Source: Alphaproteobacteria bacterium (GTDB taxonomy: Bacteria > Pseudomonadota > Alphaproteobacteria > Thalassobaculales > Thalassobaculaceae). From it: a DNA stretch of 64,000 nt. The position numbers and the translations under genes were made by a program. The stretch is taken from contig JAJEAR010000074.1 in the NCBI GenBank assembly GCA_022822665.1, positions 1 through 64,000 of the forward strand, given 5' to 3'. The notes under the pieces were generated by a model. It was not told the origin of the DNA. It worked only from the letters and a program-made list of their open reading frames with translations, and ran no database searches. This document shows, in pieces, positions 37,124 through 44,829 of the stretch (positions within the stretch are counted from its first letter, which is position 1; each line of letters begins with the position of its first letter).

Positions 37124-37636
37124 ATGGCGGGCAGCATCAACAAGGTCATCCTGGTCGGAAACGTGGGCAGGGAACCTGAAATCAGGACCATGCAGAACGG
37201 CGGCAAGATCGCGAACTTCACGCTTGCGACCAGCGAATCCTGGCGGGACCGCGACAGCGGCGAGCGACGCGACCGCACCGAATGGCACCGGATCTCGATC
37301 TTCAACGAGCACCTGGTTCGGGTGGTCGAGGACTACGTGCGCAAGGGGCAGCAGCTCTATATCGAGGGGCAGCTCCAGACCCGCAAGTGGACCGACCGGG
37401 ACGGGCAGGAGCGCTATACCACCGAGGTGGTGCTGCAGCGGTTCCGCGGAGAACTGCAGATGCTGGGCCGGCGCGGCGACGCGCTGGAGGACAGGTCGGA
37501 CTTCGGCGACTCACGGGAACGGCAGTCCGATGACGCCCCCCCCGCCGGACTGGCGCCGACGCGTGGCGAGTCTTCCGGCCAGTCTGGCATGCGCGCACCC
37601 GTCGACGACGATCTCGACGACGAGGTTCCGTTCTGA
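37124..37636 (+). CDS. ssb: Single-stranded DNA-binding protein
   Basis: SSB of 170 residues: an OB-fold ([18 protein letters not shown] and the WHRISIFNE segment) in the first 110 residues, a disordered Gly/Ser/Pro linker, and the acidic C-terminal tip [10 protein letters not shown] that recruits repair and replication partners. It is divergent from uvrA. In related genomes gyrA and coaD usually follow closely; here an accessory islet of about 12 kb separates them. Confidence 0.97.
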   Translation: MAGSINKVILVGNVGREPEIRTMQNGGKIANFTLATSESWRDRDSGERRDRTEWHRISIFNEHLVRVVEDYVRKGQQLYIEGQLQTRKWTDRDGQERYTTEVVLQRFRGELQMLGRRGDALEDRSDFGDSRERQSDDAPPAGLAPTRGESSGQSGMRAPVDDDLDDEVPF

Positions 37637-38029
37637 GGGGCCCTTGGCCGCTCTCGTAAAGTTCACAGGGTGTCTTTTTGCCGCCGGAAGTCCTGGGGGC
37701 GGGACGTGCTTCCCGCCGGTTGGACGGTGGTCATCCACGACCTCGCTTGACCCCGGATCCGGCCGACCCTGACAACCGTTCCCTGCTGTGCAGCCGGCCG
37801 GTCGCTCCCCGGTCCCGATCATGCGGCCCCGGGTTTCGGCTCGAGACTCTGCCCGGCGGACTTCCTTCCATCCCACAGTGCTGAATACCGGCAGGAAGGA
37901 GGACGCTCACCAGACTGCAAGCCGACATGCCGCGTGCGGCTCAACCTCCACCAGCAGCAAGTTCGTTTGGCGATCTGCCAATGGCAGCCATGCGTTCCGG
38001 ATGCGTGTCAGGGACTGCCTGCAGCGAGG
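37637..38029. other. No recognisable gene
   Basis: A hairpin with 7-bp arms GGCGGGA/TCCCGCC (37698-37704 and 37711-37717) lies about 60 bp after ssb and could mark its 3' end, though it lacks a T-tract. I see nothing else supportable. Confidence 0.4.
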
Positions 38030-38725
38030 TCAGAACTGGCCATCTTCGCCGAGTTCGCGTTTCTCATAGACGGTTTCAATGTCCCGACCGTTCCATACGT
38101 AGCAGAGGTGACGCCCCTGGCGGGCGGTGGAGAGAAGGAGCGGTCGGAAGACGGCAACACAGTCGCCCCCTGTCCGGCGGACGCTGTCATCGGCGATCCC
38201 GTTCGAGCCGGTCTCACGCAGCGTTCCCGCCAGATGCTGGCCCGCGGCATGGTTGTCGTTGTGGTAGATAAGCGGCTGGGCGGCTTTCTGGCAGCTCAGG
38301 TCATGCAGATCCCCGTCGAGGTCGACCAGGTAGACCCGCATGTCCAGTTCCATGTGCGGCTGGTTCGTGGCGCCCAGGAACTGCTCGCGATGGTACCTGG
38401 TCTCGGCAATGGCCGTATTGATGTCGTTCGCAGCATGGAAGACACCGTAGGTGCCATCCGAGAACCGGCTGCCGCTCCGGTTGAGATGGGCGAATGCTGC
38501 CATGATGATGGTTGTCCCGGGGCAACTGATGCGGTCTTCCGGTGGCACGAGTGCAATATCGCCGGCCTCGTCACGAAGCCTGGGATTCGTGAGCGCGTGC
38601 AACTCGAAGATGGCTTCGAGATCATCCGGATCTGTCACCCGCTCGAACAGCCGAATCGGCGGAAACCGGCTGGGGATGAGTCGCCAGCACGGCTTCCGCT
38701 CGATGTGGACGATCGGCAACGTCAT
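38030..38725 (-). CDS. RES-domain toxin
   Basis: RES-family protein of 231 residues; characterised members degrade NAD+. The N-terminal CWRLIPSRFPP supplies the conserved Arg. The core segment SRFSDGTYGVFHAANDINTAIAETRYHRE carries the Tyr/His and the Glu of the active cleft. The C-terminal part is longer than in compact RES proteins. It is preceded by, and overlaps by ATGA with, its Xre/ParS-type antitoxin, the canonical order. No disruption is visible. Confidence 0.88.
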   Translation of the reverse strand: MTLPIVHIERKPCWRLIPSRFPPIRLFERVTDPDDLEAIFELHALTNPRLRDEAGDIALVPPEDRISCPGTTIIMAAFAHLNRSGSRFSDGTYGVFHAANDINTAIAETRYHREQFLGATNQPHMELDMRVYLVDLDGDLHDLSCQKAAQPLIYHNDNHAAGQHLAGTLRETGSNGIADDSVRRTGGDCVAVFRPLLLSTARQGRHLCYVWNGRDIETVYEKRELGEDGQF

Positions 38726-39126
38726 GCCCAGCCACCCCGTTGTGCATCGAGGTATTGCCTTACGACGAAGAGGTCTGCCACCTGGCCGGAGAGCATCCGG
38801 TCAAGAGCCGACCGGCCAGCGAACGGCGGTGGCGCGTTCGGACGCCGCACCCATTCATCGGCAGCCTGTTCGTCGGGGAGCAGGATCTGAAGCGCCTCAT
38901 AGATGCCCAGGATGCAGGAAACGCGCTCCAGCGTGTCCTTTGGCAGAACGGTGTTCGGGTCCTTCTTCCACTTGAAGAAGGTCGATCGGGCCGTCAGACC
39001 AAGCAGGGTCATCTGTTGCTCGACCGAGAGGTTCCAGAGGTTCGCGATGCGAAAGAAGGTGCGCAATGCCGGACCGGAGAAGCCCTTCCCGTCAAAGGCT
39101 GTTGACGGACGCGCTTGCGCAGTCAT
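38722..39126 (-). CDS. Xre/MbcA/ParS-type antitoxin
   Basis: Antitoxin for the RES toxin. From the ATG at 39126 (MTAQARPSTAFDG) it is 134 residues; a longer frame from 39207 lacks support. The N-terminal Xre-like helix bundle includes QMTLLGLTARSTFFKWKKDP. The C-terminal toxin-binding domain has the DUF2384 pattern RVSCILGIYEAL, WVRRPNAPPPFAGRSALDRML and the final VVRQYLDAQRGGWA. It overlaps the toxin start by 4 bp. It should repress its own promoter. Confidence 0.87.
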   Translation of the reverse strand: MTAQARPSTAFDGKGFSGPALRTFFRIANLWNLSVEQQMTLLGLTARSTFFKWKKDPNTVLPKDTLERVSCILGIYEALQILLPDEQAADEWVRRPNAPPPFAGRSALDRMLSGQVADLFVVRQYLDAQRGGWA

Positions 39127-39573
39127 GGCGAGATCCAAGAATGGTGTTTTGCCGAATCTACTCCATTTGTGGACTGTATGTACCGCAAAATTACGGGGAT
39201 CCGTCATCCCAGGATGGCACTTTTCGCACGCGTGATACGTTACCGGCTGGCTGGCCGCGCGATGCCGACTTCCCGCGTGATGGCCGCCGGCTCGACTCCG
39301 GCTTTACTGGTGGCCCGGATCAACCGCTCCTGACATGGCCCCTGTGCCGTTTGCAGGACGGGGCTTTCCATCCGCCAACGGGCTGCCGTTGAACCCTCCG
39401 GCAGGTTGCGTCCACGCCGCCAGGCTTTCTCGAACACCGGCTTCATCAGCCGGTTCATCTCTGCCTCCGACCGGGTCCCGTCCGAGCGCCGCCGCTCCTC
39501 GACCCTGTGCGTCTTGGGTGCCCGTCAAATCGGACACCTGCCGAGTGCGGAGGGTACAGGCCGGTGGGCTGGT
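39127..39573. other. No recognisable gene
   Basis: The first part must hold the promoter of the RES/Xre operon. A 72-codon minus-strand frame (39240-39458) has no family I recognise. The remainder is probably decayed sequence. Confidence 0.35.
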
Positions 39574-41145
39574 TCAGGGACTGTCCGGTTTCCCTTGGTC
39601 CCGCGCGCCGGCCTCCCTGCCTGCGCAGAAATCGATGATCTCGCGCTTCTGGATCTTGCCTGTCGGTCCCTTGGGCAGATGGTCCCAGATCTCGACCGCC
39701 TTCGGAATCTTGAAGGTGGCGATCTTGCCGCGACAGAACTCGCGGAACTCTTCGGCACCAGGCCGTTCCGCGCCGGAAAGCGTGATCACGGCGTGGATCC
39801 GTTCGCCCCATCTGGCATCGGGAAGACCGACCACCGCGACTTCGTTGACCGCCGGGTGCTCGGCCAGGCAGTTCTCGATCTCGACCGGGAATATGTTGAA
39901 ACCGCCCGACTTGATACGGAATTTCGCGCGGTCCTTCAGATAGATGAAACCTTCGTCGTCGCGGGTCGCGATATCCCCGGTGCGCAGCCAGCCGTCGTGC
40001 ACCGTTTCCGCATACTGGAGGTCCTGATTCCAGTAACCCGGGATCACGTAGTCGGACTTGATCCAGAGTTCTCCCGCTTCACCTTCGCCGACATCGCGTC
40101 CGTCGTCATCGACAATGCGGGTCTGGACGAAGTGGAGCGGTCGACCGGCGGACTCCAGGCATCGATGTCCTTCCGCCAGCGCCCGTTGGTGATCGGAGGG
40201 CATCAGCATCATGGACATGCCCATCAGTTCGGTCGTGCCGTACATCTGCAGGAAACCGCATCCCAGGGCATCCATGGCTTCGCGGATCGTGGCGGGCGGC
40301 AGCGGGGCGGCGCCATAGCCAAGCTGGCGCATGGAACTGCAATCGAACCCGGGGATCAGGCCCGAAGCCAGGAGGTCGTTCAGCATGGTGGGAACCAGCA
40401 CCGTGATGGTGCAGCGTTCGCGCTCGATCAAGGTAAGCGCGCGTTCCGCCGACCAGTCGCCGACGATCGCGCATCTGGAACCATGGAAGACGTTTCGCAG
40501 CAGGTGCATGACCGGAATGCCGGAGGCGGGCATGGCATGCAGCCAGACGTCGTCGGCGTGCGCACCTTCCGAAAGTGCGATCGCCGCCATCGATTCCAGC
40601 ATCGGACGGTGCGGATAGATGGCGCCTTTCGGAAATCCGGTCGAACCGGTCGTGTAGCAGATCATCAACCGTTCGTGAGGCGTCTGGACCAGCGGACCGC
40701 GCTTCAGCCCGTCTGCGACAAGGTCCTCGTAGTCGAGGTCGAGCCCATGGCCCTCACCGATGCCGATGAGTTCGGGCGTTCGTTCCGCTGCCGCGACACC
40801 GGCGGTCACGACCTCGATCAGGTCCGCCTGCACGAAAACGAAATCGACCCCCGCATCGTCGATCAGCTGACCGATCTCCGGAGGAGCCAGGCGGTAGTTG
40901 AATCCGACCCGAAGGGCGCCGATCTTGGCGCAGGCACCGATGGTTTCCGCCACCTCGATCGAGTCCCTCAGAACGACACCAACCCGGTCGCCGGGTCTCA
41001 CGCCCCTTTCGCGCAGGCCGTGGCCGAGCGCATCGGTGCGTTCATGGAGTTCCGACCACGTCCGCCGTCGCTCCATTTCAACATATGCATCGCGTCCCGG
41101 CAGGCCGCGAGCGTTCCGTTCGATCAGTCTGCCGAGCGCCAGCAT
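39574..41145 (-). CDS. AMP-dependent acyl-CoA synthetase/ligase
   Basis: ANL-superfamily adenylating enzyme of 523 residues. The P-loop-like motif YTTGSTGFPKG is at residues 164-174 and the A5 motif at YGTTELMG. The hinge region appears as GWLRTGDIATRDDEGFIYLKDR and KFRIKSGGFNIFPVEIE, with the catalytic Lys in PKGPTGKIQKREI. It activates a carboxylate as an acyl-AMP, then probably as an acyl-CoA. The substrate is unknown. A luciferase-like monooxygenase lies just upstream on the same strand, suggesting one catabolic unit. Confidence 0.9.
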   Translation of the reverse strand: MLALGRLIERNARGLPGRDAYVEMERRRTWSELHERTDALGHGLRERGVRPGDRVGVVLRDSIEVAETIGACAKIGALRVGFNYRLAPPEIGQLIDDAGVDFVFVQADLIEVVTAGVAAAERTPELIGIGEGHGLDLDYEDLVADGLKRGPLVQTPHERLMICYTTGSTGFPKGAIYPHRPMLESMAAIALSEGAHADDVWLHAMPASGIPVMHLLRNVFHGSRCAIVGDWSAERALTLIERERCTITVLVPTMLNDLLASGLIPGFDCSSMRQLGYGAAPLPPATIREAMDALGCGFLQMYGTTELMGMSMMLMPSDHQRALAEGHRCLESAGRPLHFVQTRIVDDDGRDVGEGEAGELWIKSDYVIPGYWNQDLQYAETVHDGWLRTGDIATRDDEGFIYLKDRAKFRIKSGGFNIFPVEIENCLAEHPAVNEVAVVGLPDARWGERIHAVITLSGAERPGAEEFREFCRGKIATFKIPKAVEIWDHLPKGPTGKIQKREIIDFCAGREAGARDQGKPDSP

Positions 41146-41179
41146 CTGCGAACCTCCCCGTACTCGGCGGCAAGGCGGT

Positions 41180-42313
41180 CTAGCCGTTGACTTTCCTGAT
41201 GACGCCTTCGGAGAACTCTTCGAGCGCTTCCTTCTCGATATCGTCTCCGAAGAAGCCGATGTGATGCCAGAGGAAAAACTCGTCGATCTCGTACCGTTCG
41301 GCGAGTTCCATCACGTTGTCCAGGGTCTCCTGGCGCGACCCCTTCCAGACCCGTCCCATCGGCACGTGGTAGGGCGGCGCGTCGTACGCGTAGCTGAAGA
41401 CCTCGCTGAACATTTCATAGTAGCGCTCGGCGCGTTCCGGCGTCTTCCCCATCAGGAGGTGCGCGCCCAGGGCGAGCACGTCGTTGTTGACCGTTTCGGT
41501 GCGGCCGGCCTCGTTCGCCGCCATCAGGCAGTTTTCGAGAATGACCGGCATGAACCCTTCCTTGTCGGCCGAGACGAAGGACACCATCTTTGCGCCTTCC
41601 GCAGCCCAGAAGCGTGCCGTGTCCATGGAGTAACTGAACGGTGCGTACACCTTCGGGTGGGGATCCTGCAAAGGACGGGGCACGATACCGCTCTTGCGAA
41701 GAATGTTGTCGCTGTCGACCGCGCCTTCCCCGCCCCAGTCCCGGGTCGGGTTGAAGACCCATTCGACGTCATACGGGAATTTCCAGAACTCGCCGTCATG
41801 CGCCGTCAGGTCGTCGGTCCAGAGCGACTTGACGAGCCTCCAGTTCTCGTAAAGCGCACGGCGGTTTCGCTGGTCCGCTTCCGACTTGTCCGACTCGGCC
41901 GACGTGATGTCGAGATGCTGCCCCATGGTGGCGGTCCACCGTGGCGTGTTTCCGCGCGAGAAGCCGACGAAAAGCCGGCCGCCCGTCAGATGATCCAGCA
42001 TGGCCAGGTCTTCCGCCAGCTTGATCGGGTTCATCGCGGTGAGGTTCATGCCCAGCTGGCCCACCATCATCTTCCTGGTGTGCTGGGCGATGTACATGTT
42101 CCAGAACAGCGGGTTCGTCGTGCATTCGACGCCCTCGACCTGCATGTGATGCTCCGTCATGCAGAAGCCGTCGTATCCGAGTTCTTCGGCGAGCACGAGC
42201 TGCTCGCGCATCTTGTGCATCATCGTCTGAAACCGGTTTCTGTCCCGACCGGCCAGTTGAACGTCCTCGCCGAACTGCCGTGCGAACGGTATCGCAAGAA
42301 TCTTGAATTTCAT
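41180..42313 (-). CDS. LLM-class flavin-dependent oxidoreductase
   Basis: Luciferase-like TIM-barrel monooxygenase of 377 residues, starting at MKFKILAIPFARQ (42313). Family signatures are LAEELGYDGFCMTEHHM, MNPIKLAEDLAMLDHLTGGRLFVGFSRG and the PHPKVYAPFSYSM segment. It would use FMNH2 or F420-type flavins supplied by a reductase not seen here. It is 34 bp upstream of the acyl-CoA ligase and divergent from a second LLM protein. Confidence 0.88.
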   Translation of the reverse strand: MKFKILAIPFARQFGEDVQLAGRDRNRFQTMMHKMREQLVLAEELGYDGFCMTEHHMQVEGVECTTNPLFWNMYIAQHTRKMMVGQLGMNLTAMNPIKLAEDLAMLDHLTGGRLFVGFSRGNTPRWTATMGQHLDITSAESDKSEADQRNRRALYENWRLVKSLWTDDLTAHDGEFWKFPYDVEWVFNPTRDWGGEGAVDSDNILRKSGIVPRPLQDPHPKVYAPFSYSMDTARFWAAEGAKMVSFVSADKEGFMPVILENCLMAANEAGRTETVNNDVLALGAHLLMGKTPERAERYYEMFSEVFSYAYDAPPYHVPMGRVWKGSRQETLDNVMELAERYEIDEFFLWHHIGFFGDDIEKEALEEFSEGVIRKVNG

Positions 42314-42691
42314 GGTGCGCGGCCTCCCCCCACGGGGTGGTGATTCTCTACCCGTGAATAGAACCGGTACTCTCCCGATGATCAAGGAGCGCTACGGCAA
42401 ATGGCTCCCAGGCAACCTCCATGCGCTGGATGGTTCGCCGACCTGCCCGTGGCATGTCGCCGACCGGGAGAGGGGACCGCCGTCGTGATTCCAGTTCATC
42501 TGTCCCAGGATCGAGTCGATGACTGTCACCCGATGTCCATGGCGGTCTTTCGCCGTTGGTGAGGCGATCGGTAGCGCGACCTCCGGCCCGATCGTGCCCG
42601 GCTCATCGACGGCCGGGTCGACACGCGGTCCCGTGGTGCGTCCCGCCGGTGCTGCGGTAGGCTCGTGCTGGCAATCCGCGCGGAGCCGTCC
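42314..42691. other. Intergenic region between divergent LLM genes
   Basis: The region should hold the promoters of both flavin-dependent oxidoreductase genes. I could not identify a convincing -35/-10 pair or operator. Confidence 0.35.
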
Positions 42692-43732
42692 ATGACCGGG
42701 TTCAACGTCTTCCTGTCGTGCCACCACTTTTCCGATCCCCGGAGCCACGCGCAGCTCTATGCCGACCTGGTCGAGCAGGCGCGCCACGCCGAGGCGCTGG
42801 GCTATGACGGTCTCTCGGTGCCCGAGCACCACTTCGTCAACCTCCTGATGAACCCGGACCCGCTGCTGTTCGCACTTCATGTCGCGAACGCCACCGAGCG
42901 GCTGCCGGTCACCACGGCGGTGGTGGTCCTGCCGTTCCACGACATGCGCCGCTTCGCGGGCCAGGCGATGCTGGCTGACATCCTGTCTGGGGGACGCATC
43001 GAACTCGGCGTCGGGCGCGGCGCCTTTGCCTACGAGATGGAACGCATGGGGATCGACCCTTCCGACACGCGCGCGAAGTTCGATGAATCGCTCGCCGTGC
43101 TGGAGGCGCTGTTCGACGGCGAGGACGTGTCCTGGCGGGGCGCCTGGTACGATTTCGGCCCCCTCACGGCGATGCCGCGTTCGCCGCGCCGCCCGAAGCT
43201 CTGGATCGCCGCGCTCGGACCAGAGGCGATCTACCATACCGCACGCCGGGGCTACGACGTGCAGACCACGCCACTCAGGGGCGGCCACGCGCTGGCGGTC
43301 AAGCAGATGGAAGCGTTCCATCGGGGTGCCGACGAGGCGCTGGCGCAGACCGGCCGGCGGCCGCGGATGTCGATGCTGCGGTCGGCCTATGTCGGGACCG
43401 ACGAAGCCGACGTGCGGGAAAAGGCGAGGGTGGCCCACGAATACGGCCTGCGCTTCGCCAACGGATTCGAGACGCCGGGTACGGTGACGAGGGGCGAGCT
43501 GGAGATCGTCGGGACCGACTTCGGCTTCGAGGACGCCATGCGCCAGATCCTGGTTGGAACGACGAACGAGATCGTGGACAGGATCGGCGCCTATGCCGAA
43601 CTCGGCATGGACGAGATCGCGCTCGACATGCACCTCGGCATCCCCCGCCACGCCGACGTGATGGCTTCCATGGAGCGTTTCGCCGCCGACGTCATGCCGC
43701 TGTTCCGCGACAGCGGGACAGGTGCCGCCTAG
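42692..43732 (+). CDS. LLM-class flavin-dependent oxidoreductase
   Basis: Second luciferase-like monooxygenase, about 346 residues from MTGFNVFLSCHHFSD (42692). The signatures ARHAEALGYDGLSVPEHHF, FAGQAMLADILSGGRIELGVGRG and the SPRRPKLWIAALG segment place it in the bacterial luciferase-like family. It is clearly different in sequence from the divergent neighbour. Its substrate is unknown. Confidence 0.88.
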   Translation: MTGFNVFLSCHHFSDPRSHAQLYADLVEQARHAEALGYDGLSVPEHHFVNLLMNPDPLLFALHVANATERLPVTTAVVVLPFHDMRRFAGQAMLADILSGGRIELGVGRGAFAYEMERMGIDPSDTRAKFDESLAVLEALFDGEDVSWRGAWYDFGPLTAMPRSPRRPKLWIAALGPEAIYHTARRGYDVQTTPLRGGHALAVKQMEAFHRGADEALAQTGRRPRMSMLRSAYVGTDEADVREKARVAHEYGLRFANGFETPGTVTRGELEIVGTDFGFEDAMRQILVGTTNEIVDRIGAYAELGMDEIALDMHLGIPRHADVMASMERFAADVMPLFRDSGTGAA

Positions 43733-44163
43733 AACGCCCCCGCGGTTGGACTGGCGTTGCCGATGACCGTGCCGTCGGCCCAATCTGGGAGCAAGGAGAG
43801 TGCTGGCTTCCACTTCCACCTCGGGTCCGGCATCTCGCAAAACGCCGCGTAGCAGAAGGGAACGCGATGAGCACGATGCCTCGGTCGACGCATCGGATTT
43901 TCGTGCGCTCGCGCCCGCACAAAAGTGCCAACGCAGTGACGCAACGATCGCAGAAGTAACGCTTCACCGACACCCCGGCCCTGCAGCACTGTTTCGAGCC
44001 GGCGTCTCGTCCCTGATTGCCTGGCTCTGCAAATATCTGCGCAATATTCGATCCCGGCCCGAGAGTTGCTCGCTCCGTGCTCAATCTCTATCGCCACATG
44101 GCGTTGTCGGTCGCAAAGTCGGAATTTCCCGCTCGACGAACTGCTGCATCACCAGTGCCTGGC
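43733..44163. other. No recognisable gene
   Basis: The stretch lies 3' to both the LLM gene and the nuclease-like gene. Short minus-strand frames have a few Cys-rich segments but no family I can name, and no terminator with a clear stem and T-tract was seen. Confidence 0.35.
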
Positions 44164-44829
44164 TCACCCGAGAAAGGACAGGAGAGCATGGTGCAACTCG
44201 ATCGAGGGCCTCCGCTCGCGAGGATGATTGCTTTGCCACGCCCATGATTCGGCGATCAGGGTCGACGGTTCCAGTCTCTCCGGCTCCCGCGATCTCCCTC
44301 GCAGGTAGAGGTTTACCCGGTTTACGGCAGCGGTTCCGTCGCCGGCGATCAGGTATCCTACCATGAACCCGACCGGATGGTTCCCGCTGTACTTTCCGGT
44401 CCGGAACCGGTCCATGCCTTCCACGACATATTCGCGGCACAGATTGGAATCGTTGCCGGAGAGACGCTTGCATTCGATAATGGCGTGTGGGTCGTGCTCC
44501 TGGAAACGCCGGAATATACCGATGCTGAAGACTGGAATGTCGACGCGTCCGTCGGGAGTGGAAAGGTCCGGGCGAGATTTGGACTCGGTTCCCGGAAGTA
44601 CCACGATATCTTTTCCCAACGCCAACTCTTCAGTTTTCAAGGCCTCGCGCATGCCCTCTCTCAGGCGCTCCGTCAGCGGCACTTCCAGGAGGTGAGGGCC
44701 TGTATCAGGCCTCCGGCGCGCGATCATCCAGCCTGCCCTGATGACGCGCATGACCGCCGGCGCGAGCTCGCGCGCGAGTTCGCTGAACGGTGTGCCCGCG
44801 GTGTCTGTTTCGTAGCGTGGTAACCTCAC
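44164..44829 (-). CDS. Putative PD-(D/E)XK nuclease-like protein coupled to N6-methylase
   Basis: Protein of 221 residues that I do not recognise as a named family. A candidate restriction-endonuclease-fold active site is visible: Asp97 in DGRVDIPVF, then Glu119-Cys-Lys121 (HAIIECKRL), the ExK that follows at the usual spacing. A downstream block YVVEGMDRFRTGKYSG and GFMVGYLI looks conserved-type rather than random. The start overlaps the methylase stop as ATGA, so the two products are made together and probably act together. Nuclease activity is inference from the motif and context. Confidence 0.6.
   Translation of the reverse strand: MRLPRYETDTAGTPFSELARELAPAVMRVIRAGWMIARRRPDTGPHLLEVPLTERLREGMREALKTEELALGKDIVVLPGTESKSRPDLSTPDGRVDIPVFSIGIFRRFQEHDPHAIIECKRLSGNDSNLCREYVVEGMDRFRTGKYSGNHPVGFMVGYLIAGDGTAAVNRVNLYLRGRSREPERLEPSTLIAESWAWQSNHPRERRPSIELHHALLSFLG

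Noticed and set aside
39240-39458. 72-codon minus-strand frame next to the RES/Xre operon
   Set aside because: No recognisable family, no ribosome-binding site and no coupling to a neighbour.
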